From assembly GCA_902795985.1 (NCBI GenBank), contig CADBNG010000075.1:1-10373 (forward strand): DNA of 10,373 nucleotides. The letters are read 5' to 3'. Source of the DNA: an uncultured Lachnospiraceae bacterium (lineage in GTDB: Bacteria; Bacillota_A; Clostridia; Lachnospirales; Lachnospiraceae). The stretch's first letter is position 1. Each line of letters begins with the position of its first letter. The notes under the pieces are model-generated. The model had not been told where the DNA came from and did no database searches. It saw only the letters and a program-made list of their open reading frames with translations. Both the position numbers and the translations under genes were made by a program. Positions 1-6,863 of the stretch are shown here, piece after piece.

Positions 1-918
1 ATACAGTTTGAATGTGTTAACGCCGGAGAACTCAATGGTATATCCGTCTATAACGTTCTTGCTGAGAGCATCGTACATGTCTCCAGGGCCCATGGAAATA
101 GGATTCGCGCCAAGAGCGGAAACCGCATCGGCAGCATAACCGCCCAGAGTACGGATGTTCAGGCCCTTAAGGTCGTCCAGCTTCGTCATGGATTTGGTTC
201 CGTTGAAGCCGGTAACGCCGGTGGTGTACATATGAATCGGTTTCAGGTTGTTGTCATTGAATTCCTGTTCCATCTGGGGATACTTGTCATACAGATCCCA
301 GATAACCTCTACGTCCCTGCTGTTGTAGCCCATGCCGATGCCAGGCAGATAGAACATTGTGGAAATCGGCAGGACATCTGCGAAGTTGGATCCGATAACC
401 CATCCCATGTCAGCGGTTCCCATCTCAACTGCGGAAACGACTTCACCCGGAGAGGCCAGAGTGCCGTTTGCATAAATCGTGATCTCAATGCCGCCATCGG
501 TGGCTTTGTTGACCATATCCGCCCACTCTTTGTAGAAGTTGGTCTTCAGGGAGTTCTCAGGATCATGGGTCGAGAAGTCGAACTGGAAGGATCCCAGCTC
601 GTCGGAATTCAGATTCCAGGTCCGGTCAAAGTGCGCTGCATCAATCAGCTCATAATCTGCAGGATCCGGGGTCCATCCTTCTCCGTCTGCCGCAGGTTCT
701 TCTGCGGGAGCTGCTGCCGTTTCCGCAGATGCATCTTTCGTGTCTGCTGCCGGAGCGGAAGATTCTGCTGCCGCTGCCGGGGCTGATGATGCCGCCGCTG
801 CCGGAGCGGAAGAGTCTTTCGCCGGTGCCGGGGCGGAAGAACCGCCGCATGCCGCAAGGCCGAAGCACAGAACAACGGCCACTGCCAGTGCCAATACTTT
901 ACTGATTCTCTTGCTCAT
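1..918 (-). CDS. TRAP transporter solute-binding lipoprotein, DctP family (3' end outside window)
   Basis: This is the extracytoplasmic substrate-capture subunit of a TRAP (tripartite ATP-independent periplasmic) transporter, which delivers an organic acid to a DctQ/DctM-type permease. 306 residues are visible and no stop is reached. The start is ATG with AAAGGAGAA just upstream. Residues 1-24 form a lipoprotein signal: MSKR, a hydrophobic core, then the lipobox LAAC with Cys24 as the lipidation site. Residues 25 to about 80 are an Ala/Pro/Ser-rich linker. The ligand-binding domain starts near Trp82 and shows family hallmarks: GEVVSAVEMGTADMG, then DLKGLNIRTLGG with the Arg (about residue 256) that in DctP/SiaP proteins binds the substrate carboxylate, then GPGDMYDALSKNVIDGY. 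The gene is last in the visible operon, 69 bp after the MmgE/PrpD gene. Permease genes would be expected beyond the left edge. The substrate is unknown; a carboxylate is inferred from the conserved Arg. Confidence 0.9.
   Translation of the reverse strand, partial: MSKRISKVLALAVAVVLCFGLAACGGSSAPAPAKDSSAPAAAASSAPAAAAESSAPAADTKDASAETAAAPAEEPAADGEGWTPDPADYELIDAAHFDRTWNLNSDELGSFQFDFSTHDPENSLKTNFYKEWADMVNKATDGGIEITIYANGTLASPGEVVSAVEMGTADMGWVIGSNFADVLPISTMFYLPGIGMGYNSRDVEVIWDLYDKYPQMEQEFNDNNLKPIHMYTTGVTGFNGTKSMTKLDDLKGLNIRTLGGYAADAVSALGANPISMGPGDMYDALSKNVIDGYTIEFSGVNTFKLY
748..840 (-). repeat. Low-complexity SSAPA repeat encoding the lipoprotein linker
   Basis: Four copies of the pentapeptide SSAPA occur at residues 27-31, 36-40, 44-48 and 53-57 of the solute-binding lipoprotein, spaced 8-9 residues apart with Ala runs between them. 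The DNA is correspondingly repetitive, with GCTGCCGGAGCGGAAGA-like units on the plus strand. The segment probably acts as a flexible tether between the lipidated Cys24 and the binding domain. Such repeats can change length by slippage. Confidence 0.6.
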
Positions 919-961
919 ACTGTTCTCCTTTTCTTATAAGCTTAAGTGTGTTTTATCAATA

Positions 962-975
962 CCCGGGGTTCCGGG
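962..975 (-). other. Short GC hairpin between the MmgE/PrpD and lipoprotein genes
   Basis: CCCGG and CCGGG form a perfect 5-bp stem around a 4-nt loop, just after the MmgE/PrpD stop codon. A 10-bp palindrome, GATCATGATC, abuts it at 975-984. On the coding (minus) strand the hairpin is followed by TATTGATAAAA, with no U-run, so it is not a convincing terminator. It could protect an mRNA 3' end or set a processing point upstream of the solute-binding protein message, but that is inference. Confidence 0.3.
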
Positions 976-987
976 ATCATGATCTTT

Positions 988-2370
988 TTATGCCAGCAGT
1001 TTCACAATTCTGCGCACGTCTTCCACCTGTTCCAAATCATTGCAGACATCCAGAATAGCTTTTTTCTTTTCGTCGCCAATGTCTTTGACACAGTACTGTG
1101 CATTGTCCCAGTACTTCTCTTCCAGTTCCTCCTGGGTCATACGGTTGCCGTTGTCTCCGGGAGCGATGGGGTTGATCAGCGTTGTGAAATCCCCCCTCGT
1201 TGTATGGATCGTTACCGGCAGGGCTGCCGCATGATCCGCCGGATCCACAGTAGTGTCCACTTCCGCAAAGACTTTCTGCGCCAGTGTGCGGATCTTTTCG
1301 TTATTCAGGGCTTCGTCGTTCAGCTGGGCTACACCAACTTTTCCGTAAATCAGCATGCAGGAAACTACCCAGGGAAGGCTGAAGACCGCCGCTGTACGAA
1401 CGTCGGGATTCTTCGTCAGTGATGACGGCTCATACAGCTGCTCCACAACCCGCTCCGATCCGGAAATGTCCACCCGGGTAACTTCATTCGCTGTGATGCC
1501 ATGCTCCTTAATCAGGCGGCGCACCGCATCCAGAGTACGATGTCCCAGACGGCAGCTGGCAAAGGGTTTGAAGCCGGTATCCAGCAGCTTCCATTTCGTT
1601 CCCAGATCTTTAGCGATATTCTCCACATCACAGCCATTGTGATACATCAGGCCCAGACCATAGTCTCCTTCCAGCACATTGTGCGCGCCGGTAATGCCTC
1701 TCTGTGCCATGAATACGCTGGTCAGGCCTGCACGAAGACCGAAGCCCGGTCCCAGCATCTTGGTATCCGCATGTTCCAGCGCGGAGAGGCCGGTGCCGGC
1801 TGTCTGATGATAGGCAAGGCCGAAGGCATCCAGAAATTCCCTTTCGCTCAGCTTCAGCAGCATACCTGCCGTTGCTGCGGAGGAAAAGCTGGAATGCAGC
1901 GCCTGATAATCCCAGCCGCCGAAAATATGGCGTGGAACTCTTCTTTTGTTGTAAACCCCCAGACGGACAATAACTTCCATGCCCCCGGCTACGGCTGTAA
2001 TCAGGTCCTTGCCGGAGACATTGCCCATCATTTCGCCGATGGCCAATGCTGCCGGAAACGTCGTTACGCCGATGTGGCCGCCGTCCATGTGGGTATCGTC
2101 ATAGTCCATTGCAAATCCCATGGTGCTGTTCAGAAGAGCCGCGTGCACCGCCGGAAGCCTACAGTCATGCAGGTAAACGCTGACTTCTTCCTTTCCGCCC
2201 CAGTCCCGGTACATATCGAATGCCTTCGCAACCGTGGGATCCGAGCTGCCAGCCAACGTATTTCCGCAATAATCCAGAAAATCCTGCCGGATCAGCTCCA
2301 CCACTTGCGCGGGAAGATCTTCGTATTTCAGATTTTTTAAAAACCGGACAATGTCATAAATGGGATCCAT
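988..2370 (-). CDS. MmgE/PrpD family protein (2-methylcitrate dehydratase / cis-aconitate decarboxylase superfamily)
   Basis: This is a 460-residue cytosolic enzyme of the MmgE/PrpD superfamily, about the usual family length. Known members dehydrate 2-methylcitrate (PrpD), decarboxylate cis-aconitate (CAD/IRG1) or epimerise iminodisuccinate; all act on multi-carboxylate substrates. The N-terminal helical domain carries MDYDDTHMDGGH. Asp89, Thr93 and His99 have the same spacing as the Asp93/Thr97/His103 reported for human cis-aconitate decarboxylase. ALHSS (His159), DTKMLGPG (Lys204) and FKPFASCRLGH (Lys268) match the other catalytic segments as I recall them. The active site therefore looks intact. 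The start ATG has GAGGAGAG at good spacing. The gene begins 40 bp after the mutase-like gene, so the two are probably co-transcribed, with the TRAP lipoprotein gene following. The family is certain; which reaction it catalyses cannot be read from the sequence, and prpD should not be assigned because no methylcitrate synthase or lyase gene is nearby. Confidence 0.9.
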   Translation of the reverse strand: MDPIYDIVRFLKNLKYEDLPAQVVELIRQDFLDYCGNTLAGSSDPTVAKAFDMYRDWGGKEEVSVYLHDCRLPAVHAALLNSTMGFAMDYDDTHMDGGHIGVTTFPAALAIGEMMGNVSGKDLITAVAGGMEVIVRLGVYNKRRVPRHIFGGWDYQALHSSFSSAATAGMLLKLSEREFLDAFGLAYHQTAGTGLSALEHADTKMLGPGFGLRAGLTSVFMAQRGITGAHNVLEGDYGLGLMYHNGCDVENIAKDLGTKWKLLDTGFKPFASCRLGHRTLDAVRRLIKEHGITANEVTRVDISGSERVVEQLYEPSSLTKNPDVRTAAVFSLPWVVSCMLIYGKVGVAQLNDEALNNEKIRTLAQKVFAEVDTTVDPADHAAALPVTIHTTRGDFTTLINPIAPGDNGNRMTQEELEEKYWDNAQYCVKDIGDEKKKAILDVCNDLEQVEDVRRIVKLLA

Positions 2371-2410
2371 TGCTCTCTCCTCTTTCCGATTATTCTTACG
2401 CCCATCCGGG

Positions 2411-3922
2411 TCAGTCGGTCATCTGCTGAAGCTGCTCCTGCATTTCCTTTCGGGAAAGGGGAAGTCGGGAAGCATACTGCAAATCATATACAACCATGTT
2501 CAGATCCATCGGGATGTTGTAGTATTCTGCACGCTTGCGCAGCTTTTCCAGATGATATTCCTTTACTTCCTGCGGGATCGGCATATCTCCGGAATCCATA
2601 TAACGCATGCAGTTTTCCAGATCACGCGCCAGACGGATATTACCCTTGTTATATTTCCATGGGGAGATCATCGTGGAGATCCAGCCGTTGTCCACGCCGC
2701 GGCAGATGCCCAGGGCGATATCGCCGTCGCCCAGCTCCAGGCAGTGTTCCATCATGGACCGGACTTCCATTTCCAGCATTTTCTCTTCCAGATCGTATTC
2801 CTCGGAGCGCTGGAACCGCTGTTTGTTAAGAAGAGTATCCAGTTCTCTTCCCAGACGGACTGCCGCAGTCATGGCTTCCTTCGTGGGCGTTGCGAATGCT
2901 TCGTCATGGCACTTCAGAAGCAGGGTATTGCATCCGGCCATAATCGAAATGACAGCGTTCCATGCAACCATGGCATCCGCTTCTTCCACACGTGCCGGCC
3001 AGGCGCCCAGGAAAGGCATTCCCTTGGTGGTATAGTAAATATCTTCATAGCCAAACCGTTTGGTGTACTCCCGGCAAAGCTTTTCTGTAACATGAACCAT
3101 GGCTGTATCCTGCATCAGGTTCATATTCAGGCCGAACTCCAGATCGAAGTGCTTCAGTCCCTGCTCCGCTCCCAGGATGGACTGCACGACCATGATGAAG
3201 GATTTAAATCCGCTGCTGTCATAACCGGTCAGGTTGCAGGAAATATGCGGGGAGATCGGCACACCGTTTTCAGAATATTTCGCAGCCAGGCGGCATTCAT
3301 ACTGATTGATCCGCAGTTCATCATCCAGCGTAATGTATTTGCAGTGGGACATAACCTCGGTAATGGAACGGCAGTTGGCCGCGTTCCAACCGGCGGCCAG
3401 CGCTACTTCCGATGCCAGACGTCCGTCTTCATCGGTGGAATTCAAAGTCAGAGGCTGATCCGTTTCCCGACGGATCCGGCGGGCTTCTTCCACACCAAAG
3501 TTAACCAGCGGCCAGCCGTTCAGCATTGACGCACCTTCCTGACGGCTTCTCTCAATTCCCACCGCGGCCATTTTAAAATTACATTTCCGGGTATAAGAAT
3601 CCGAGAAGATTGTGCAGGCGCCCATGGGAAGAAGGGGAGATTCATCCGCAATATAATTCAGGCCTTCTATCATGTATTCCGTCAGGGCGCGGCCAAAATG
3701 GGTTTCCATTACATGGAGATCCTTCTCTCTCGCTTCCCGCATCAGCATGGCGTAATTCTTGCCGGTATCCACCGAAATCTCCTTGGCGATTCCGATACAT
3801 TCATCCAGATCCGTAAGATCCTTTCCGGTTTCCCACATAGGAAGAACCTCTTCATTCCGGATGCGGAAGAACTCCTCGTCAGACAGGCGACGGTTACGGA
3901 TTGTATAGTTTTCTTTCATCAT
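2411..3922 (-). CDS. Divergent glutamate mutase epsilon subunit (MutE/GlmE)-like protein
   Basis: This 503-residue protein is homologous along its whole length to the catalytic TIM-barrel subunit of adenosylcobalamin-dependent glutamate (methylaspartate) mutase. Matching blocks are the N-terminal LSDEEF..IRNEEVLPMWETGK, SYTRKC, LNGWPLVNFGV, GRLASE, ILGAEQGLKHF, GNL-like NMNLMQD, and KCHDEAFATPTKEA, plus the C-terminal ELGDGDIALG and YNKGNIRLARD. Compared from memory with Clostridium cochlearium GlmE, the cobalamin-ribose contacts Lys326 and Glu330 are kept (Lys337, Glu341). The glutamate-binding residues are mostly changed: Arg66 to His75, Arg149 to Asn161, Glu171 to Asn183, Tyr177 to Glu189, Tyr181 to His193; only Arg100 is kept (Arg112). 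It is first in its operon, with AGGAGGT 11 nt before this ATG; a second ATG follows immediately. The small cobalamin-binding sigma subunit (MutS/GlmS) and MutL are absent from the window. The fold is well supported. Glutamate mutase activity is unlikely, and the substrate is unknown. Confidence 0.85.
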   Translation of the reverse strand: MMKENYTIRNRRLSDEEFFRIRNEEVLPMWETGKDLTDLDECIGIAKEISVDTGKNYAMLMREAREKDLHVMETHFGRALTEYMIEGLNYIADESPLLPMGACTIFSDSYTRKCNFKMAAVGIERSRQEGASMLNGWPLVNFGVEEARRIRRETDQPLTLNSTDEDGRLASEVALAAGWNAANCRSITEVMSHCKYITLDDELRINQYECRLAAKYSENGVPISPHISCNLTGYDSSGFKSFIMVVQSILGAEQGLKHFDLEFGLNMNLMQDTAMVHVTEKLCREYTKRFGYEDIYYTTKGMPFLGAWPARVEEADAMVAWNAVISIMAGCNTLLLKCHDEAFATPTKEAMTAAVRLGRELDTLLNKQRFQRSEEYDLEEKMLEMEVRSMMEHCLELGDGDIALGICRGVDNGWISTMISPWKYNKGNIRLARDLENCMRYMDSGDMPIPQEVKEYHLEKLRKRAEYYNIPMDLNMVVYDLQYASRLPLSRKEMQEQLQQMTD

Positions 3923-4188
3923 GATAGACCATGACCTCCTGTAAAGTGGTTTATGGATTCGGGTACGTGTCGAACCCTTTCCGGATATACTCCGTCCGGT
4001 GTTTATACTTTACAACAGTCAGGATTCTCCTGGGAAATTCAGAAAAAAACGGCCTTTTATAAAATCCGAATAAATTTATTTATTCTTTTTTTGTAAAAAA
4101 AGCACAAAAATCAACATAACATTTGTGAATTTGTATATACTACAATAGTAACCAACATAAATGACCGGACAGAATGGAGAAAAAAAGC
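3923..4188. promoter_or_regulatory. Divergent control region between the mutase-like operon and the LysR regulator
   Basis: This 266-bp gap contains no gene. It is markedly AT-rich from about 4040 to 4160 and holds several palindromes: TTTTATAAAA (4055-4064), AATAAATTTATT (4069-4080), T7-GT-A7 (4086-4101) and TTGTA-N5-TACAA (4131-4145). A further imperfect dyad at 4022-4040 contains T-N11-A and sits upstream of a possible minus-strand -10 (TATAAA, 4002-4007) for the operon. No good -35 element accompanies that -10, as is common for promoters that need a LysR-type activator. The layout, with the regulator divergent from its target operon, is the classic LysR arrangement. Exact start sites cannot be fixed from sequence alone. 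Confidence 0.6.
4131..4145. promoter_or_regulatory. Candidate LysR-type operator, perfect inverted repeat TTGTA-N5-TACAA
   Basis: The 15-bp sequence TTGTATATACTACAA is a perfect dyad whose inner part fits the LysR-family recognition pattern T-N11-A. It lies 44 bp upstream of the regulator start and overlaps plausible plus-strand -10 sequences (TATACT 4136-4141, TACAAT 4141-4146). Binding here would repress the regulator's own promoter, typical of LysR autoregulation. This is inferred from pattern and position only. Confidence 0.5.
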
Positions 4189-5112
4189 ATGAGGATCGAA
4201 TATCTGAAGGAATTTGTAATGCTGTCCAAAAACCTCAATTTCAGCATTACCGCAGACCAGCTTTATATTACGCAGTCTGTATTAAGCCGCCATATGTCCT
4301 CTCTGGAAGAAGAACTGGGTGTTCAGCTGCTGAATCGCACTACCAAATACGTGGCACTGACCGAACTGGGAGAATTCTTTCTGAATAAAATTACAAAAAT
4401 CGTTTCGGATTATGATGCGCTGACCGAAGAACTGATCCTTCGTCAGAAGAACTACAAACACACACTTCGTCTCGGGGTAAATTTCTACAGCTTTCAGTAT
4501 TATCTTGGCGGTATTCCGACTTACTTTGACAAATACTACCCCCAGACAATGATTACCTACAAAACCGGTAGTCCGGACGAGCTCCTCAGTGACCTGCTGA
4601 ACGATGAGCTGGATGCCATTATCACATCAAACCTCCCCTTTGAAGGCCATGAACAACTGAGTTTCTATAACATATTTGAAGAACCGCTGTATGTGATGCT
4701 TCCGAAGGCTCACCCGCTGGCTGAAAAGGAATCTCTTTCATACGCAGATTTGATCGGTCAGTCATTCATTGGTGTTGATACCAAAAACTACAATGCCGTA
4801 TGGAACTACATTTCCATTTGCCTGAAAAAGGCCAATGTAACGCCCTATATGCGCACCCGATACCTGCAACCGGAACAGGCAGCCATTGCCGTTCAGAATG
4901 GCTCTGGTGTATTTATTGAAGGCACCCTGCTCCGATACCTGACAAACGATTCCCTCGTGGTGCTGCCGCTTACCGGTGAAGGCAGCCGCCGTACCATCAG
5001 CGTCGCCTATCAGAACAACATGAAGACTCCTTCCATCGCCCAGCTGATCGACGCTTACCGGTTTACGCAAGGCGGCATGAACTCCGTCTCATTTCCCGCT
5101 GACTCCAAGTGA
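4189..5112 (+). CDS. LysR-family transcriptional regulator
   Basis: This is a 307-residue DNA-binding regulator of normal LysR length. Residues 1-60 form the winged helix-turn-helix: IEYLKEFVMLSKNLNFSITADQLYITQ split over the first helices, then SVLSRHMSSLEEELG and LLNRTTKYVALTELG. Residues from about 85 to 300 form the effector-binding domain (LRLGVNFYSF, then a DELLSDLLNDELDAII segment, then EPLYVMLPKAHPLA). I chose ATG 4189 because GGAG lies 9 nt upstream and because the family typically begins right at M-x-I-E-x-L. An in-frame ATG at 4174 would add five residues and has no proper ribosome binding site. The gene is divergent from the mutase-like/PrpD/TRAP operon, which is its most likely target. 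The inducer would then be that operon's substrate or a product of it (inference). A membrane protein gene follows 64 bp downstream on the same strand. Confidence 0.93.
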   Translation: MRIEYLKEFVMLSKNLNFSITADQLYITQSVLSRHMSSLEEELGVQLLNRTTKYVALTELGEFFLNKITKIVSDYDALTEELILRQKNYKHTLRLGVNFYSFQYYLGGIPTYFDKYYPQTMITYKTGSPDELLSDLLNDELDAIITSNLPFEGHEQLSFYNIFEEPLYVMLPKAHPLAEKESLSYADLIGQSFIGVDTKNYNAVWNYISICLKKANVTPYMRTRYLQPEQAAIAVQNGSGVFIEGTLLRYLTNDSLVVLPLTGEGSRRTISVAYQNNMKTPSIAQLIDAYRFTQGGMNSVSFPADSK

Positions 5113-5176
5113 TGATAGCAGTTCACATCACGACAGCACGTCCTCGGGATTACTGTACTCAAGAAAGGCTCCCGTG

Positions 5177-5845
5177 ATGAAACTGTCCAGACATCTGACC
5201 CCGCGTGTCCTGCTTACTTATGTTCTCGGTATCTTTCTGCTCTCTTTGGGCACCGCCGCTTCTGTCCGTTCCGGTCTGGGCAGCGGTCCCGCGGTTTCTG
5301 TCTGCTTCACAGTAACCCTGATCACCGGCGCGAATTTTGGCCTGACCACATTTCTGTGGCAATGTTTCCTCCTGCTTCTGCAGTTCCTGATCCTGCGGAA
5401 AGATTTCCGGCTTTCCATGGTTTTCCAGCTGATTGCCGGTTTTCTGTTCGGATATTTCAACAACATCGGCCTGCTGATTATCGATCTGTTTCCCACACCG
5501 GAGCATCTGCTCCATAAGCTTTTCTATATAGTCATAGCTTTTACGGTGGGCGGACTCGGCGTCTGGCTCTATACCTCCGCCGGACTGGTCAACATGCCTA
5601 CGGAGGGGATCGTTAAGGCCATCGCGGACAAATCCGGAAGGGAATTTCATGTGATTAAAGTCTGTTTTGATGTTGCCTGTGTCGCGGGATCCGGGATCGC
5701 CTGCCTGCTCCGTCTGCACTCACTGGGCAGCGTCGGCATCGGCACCGTCATTATTGCCTTCATGTTCGGAACCATGGTGGGCTTCTACAAAAAACACTTT
5801 CATCATTATCTGGAAGGTTTTCTCAAACAAAAAGCTGCCATCTGA
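5177..5845 (+). CDS. YczE/YitT-like integral membrane protein
   Basis: This 222-residue polytopic membrane protein resembles the YczE/YyaS/YitT group (COG2364-type) of unknown biochemical function. It has about six hydrophobic segments, near residues 10-30, 40-75 (long, possibly two passes), 80-104, 115-137 and 160-205 (two passes). A glycine-rich start, SVRSGLGSGPAVSV, follows the first helix, and the conserved-looking LVNMPTEGIVKAIA loop follows the fourth. The C-terminus is basic (FYKKHFHHYLEGFLKQK) and probably cytoplasmic. ATG 5177 is preferred over GTG 5174 because the AAGAAAGG site lies 8 nt upstream of it. The gene sits 64 bp after the LysR gene with no obvious promoter between, so it may be read through from there. 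It ends just before a bidirectional terminator. A link to transport of the operon's substrate is possible but unproven. Confidence 0.8.
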   Translation: MKLSRHLTPRVLLTYVLGIFLLSLGTAASVRSGLGSGPAVSVCFTVTLITGANFGLTTFLWQCFLLLLQFLILRKDFRLSMVFQLIAGFLFGYFNNIGLLIIDLFPTPEHLLHKLFYIVIAFTVGGLGVWLYTSAGLVNMPTEGIVKAIADKSGREFHVIKVCFDVACVAGSGIACLLRLHSLGSVGIGTVIIAFMFGTMVGFYKKHFHHYLEGFLKQKAAI

Positions 5846-5861
5846 CAGGAACAGCAGCTTC

Positions 5862-5909
5862 ATAAAACAGCAACGGGGACATATCACCGGATACATCCCC
5901 TTGTTTTAT
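5862..5909. terminator. Bidirectional Rho-independent terminator between convergent genes
   Basis: GGGGA (5875-5879) pairs with TCCCC (5896-5900), with an inner TATC/GATA stem inside. The flanks ATAAAACA (5862-5869) and TGTTTTAT (5902-5909) are also complementary, giving an A-tract before and a T-tract after the GC stem. It ends transcription of the membrane-protein gene on the plus strand and can serve the patatin gene on the minus strand, whose stop codon lies only 15 bp away. Confidence 0.8.
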
Positions 5910-5923
5910 ATGTTATTCGTTTT

Positions 5924-6781
5924 TTAATCTGCCAGAAACCGTTCCAGCGCTTCCTTCTTCTCCTCAAAGTCCCGCAGCCCCAGCTCGTACAGCTGCTGGT
6001 TCTTTTCGGGATCCATGGTATAGGTGCTCATTTCCAGATCGGTCTCAACACTGAAAATGAAGGCCTTCCCGGCCTTTTCCAGCTGGTACATCCTCTCCTG
6101 CCATTTGGTGTAGCGGATGTGGCGCCGGTCCATGTCTTCCACGGCTTTGGGATATTTCCGGCAGAGGATGGAATAAACCGGACGGTATTTTTCCTTATGC
6201 TTCACATAGTTCCGGGATTTTGAAAGGACACAGACCACCTTTTCACAGCCCTTTTCCATCGCGCGGCGGATCGGAAGCGCGTCGCTGATTCCGCCGTCGT
6301 AATACGGAACTCCGTCGATAAAGACCGGTTTGCAGATCGCGGGAATACAGCTGGAAGCCATGATCTCCACATAATTGTTCCGCTGCATCCGTTCTTTCGG
6401 GAAATACTCCGGTTTCCCAGTCAGGGCGTTTGTCGCAACTACTTCATATTCCGCCGGGTTTGCCATCACCGCGTCATAATCAAGATAGTCCGCTCCGCCT
6501 TCATTCGAAAGCGTTCCGTATATATATTTCAGATTGAACATGGCGCCATGCTTCACGAAATTGCGGAAGCCGAAGTATTCCGGCTCCAGAATATGATCCG
6601 TATAAAAGCGCCGGTTCCGGCCGATCTGTCCGGCCAGGAAGGAAGCCCCGTTCGCCGCGCCGGCCGAAACGCCGATCACATAATCAAAATTAATTCCGTT
6701 TTCCATGAACGCGTCCAGCACACCGGCGCCGTACGCGCACTTCATGCCGCCGCCTTCCAGCATCAGCCCTGTTTTTGCCAA
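5924..6781 (-). CDS. Patatin-like phospholipase family protein
   Basis: This 285-residue patatin-family serine acyl hydrolase probably cleaves acyl chains from phospholipids or related esters using a Ser-Asp dyad. The oxyanion-hole motif is EGGGMK (residues 9-14), the nucleophile elbow is GVSAG with Ser39, and the catalytic Asp is in YDGGIS (Asp162). All are intact. The C-terminal 70 residues (MYQLEKAGKAFIF, then DPEKNQQLYELG) resemble the small C-terminal domain often found in clostridial patatin proteins of this length (DUF6363-like, from memory). There is no signal peptide or membrane segment, so it is probably cytoplasmic. The start is TTG, with GGGAGG 8 nt upstream; the next in-frame ATG (residue 7) would cut into the oxyanion strand, so TTG is favoured. 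The gene has its own promoter and a leader with two palindromic repeats, and looks like a single-gene unit. Confidence 0.9.
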   Translation of the reverse strand: MAKTGLMLEGGGMKCAYGAGVLDAFMENGINFDYVIGVSAGAANGASFLAGQIGRNRRFYTDHILEPEYFGFRNFVKHGAMFNLKYIYGTLSNEGGADYLDYDAVMANPAEYEVVATNALTGKPEYFPKERMQRNNYVEIMASSCIPAICKPVFIDGVPYYDGGISDALPIRRAMEKGCEKVVCVLSKSRNYVKHKEKYRPVYSILCRKYPKAVEDMDRRHIRYTKWQERMYQLEKAGKAFIFSVETDLEMSTYTMDPEKNQQLYELGLRDFEEKKEALERFLAD

Positions 6782-6799
6782 TTTTTACGCCTCCCTTTC

Positions 6800-6856
6800 G
6801 GACAAAAGGACGTTGCTCCTGTCCATTTTTGGGACAAAGGGACGTTTCCCCTGTCC
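6800..6856. repeat. Two tandem REP-like palindromic units in the patatin leader
   Basis: Unit A (6800-6824) and unit B (6832-6856) are 25 nt each and identical at 22 positions. Each starts GGACA and ends TGTCC, with an inner GGGACGTTTCCC-like core, so each can fold into a hairpin. Two of the three differences (position 8 A to G and position 18 T to C) lie opposite each other in a symmetric pairing and preserve it. The pair lies between the patatin promoter and its ribosome binding site, so both hairpins would be transcribed. The core resembles the repeats at 9405-9475. Confidence 0.75.
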
Positions 6857-6863
6857 GAATGGG

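Noticed and set aside
232..786. A 184-codon open frame on the plus strand ending in Cys/Arg-rich sequence
   Set aside because: It lies opposite the TRAP lipoprotein gene. The Cys/Arg-rich tail is only the reverse reading of the Ala/Pro/Ser linker repeat.
988..2370. Naming the gene prpD (2-methylcitrate dehydratase)
   Set aside because: Only the superfamily can be supported. No methylcitrate-cycle genes are nearby, and related enzymes catalyse different reactions with the same residues.
2360..3529. A 389-codon open frame on the plus strand opposite the mutase-like gene, and a 279-codon one at 1501-2340 opposite the MmgE/PrpD gene
   Set aside because: Both are antisense shadows. Their translations are rich in His, Gln and Cys with no recognisable domain, while the minus-strand frames match well-known families over their whole length.
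2411..3922. Naming the gene mutE/glmE, a true glutamate mutase subunit
   Set aside because: Overall homology is clear, but most substrate-binding residues differ and the partner subunits are missing, so the specific function is not supported.
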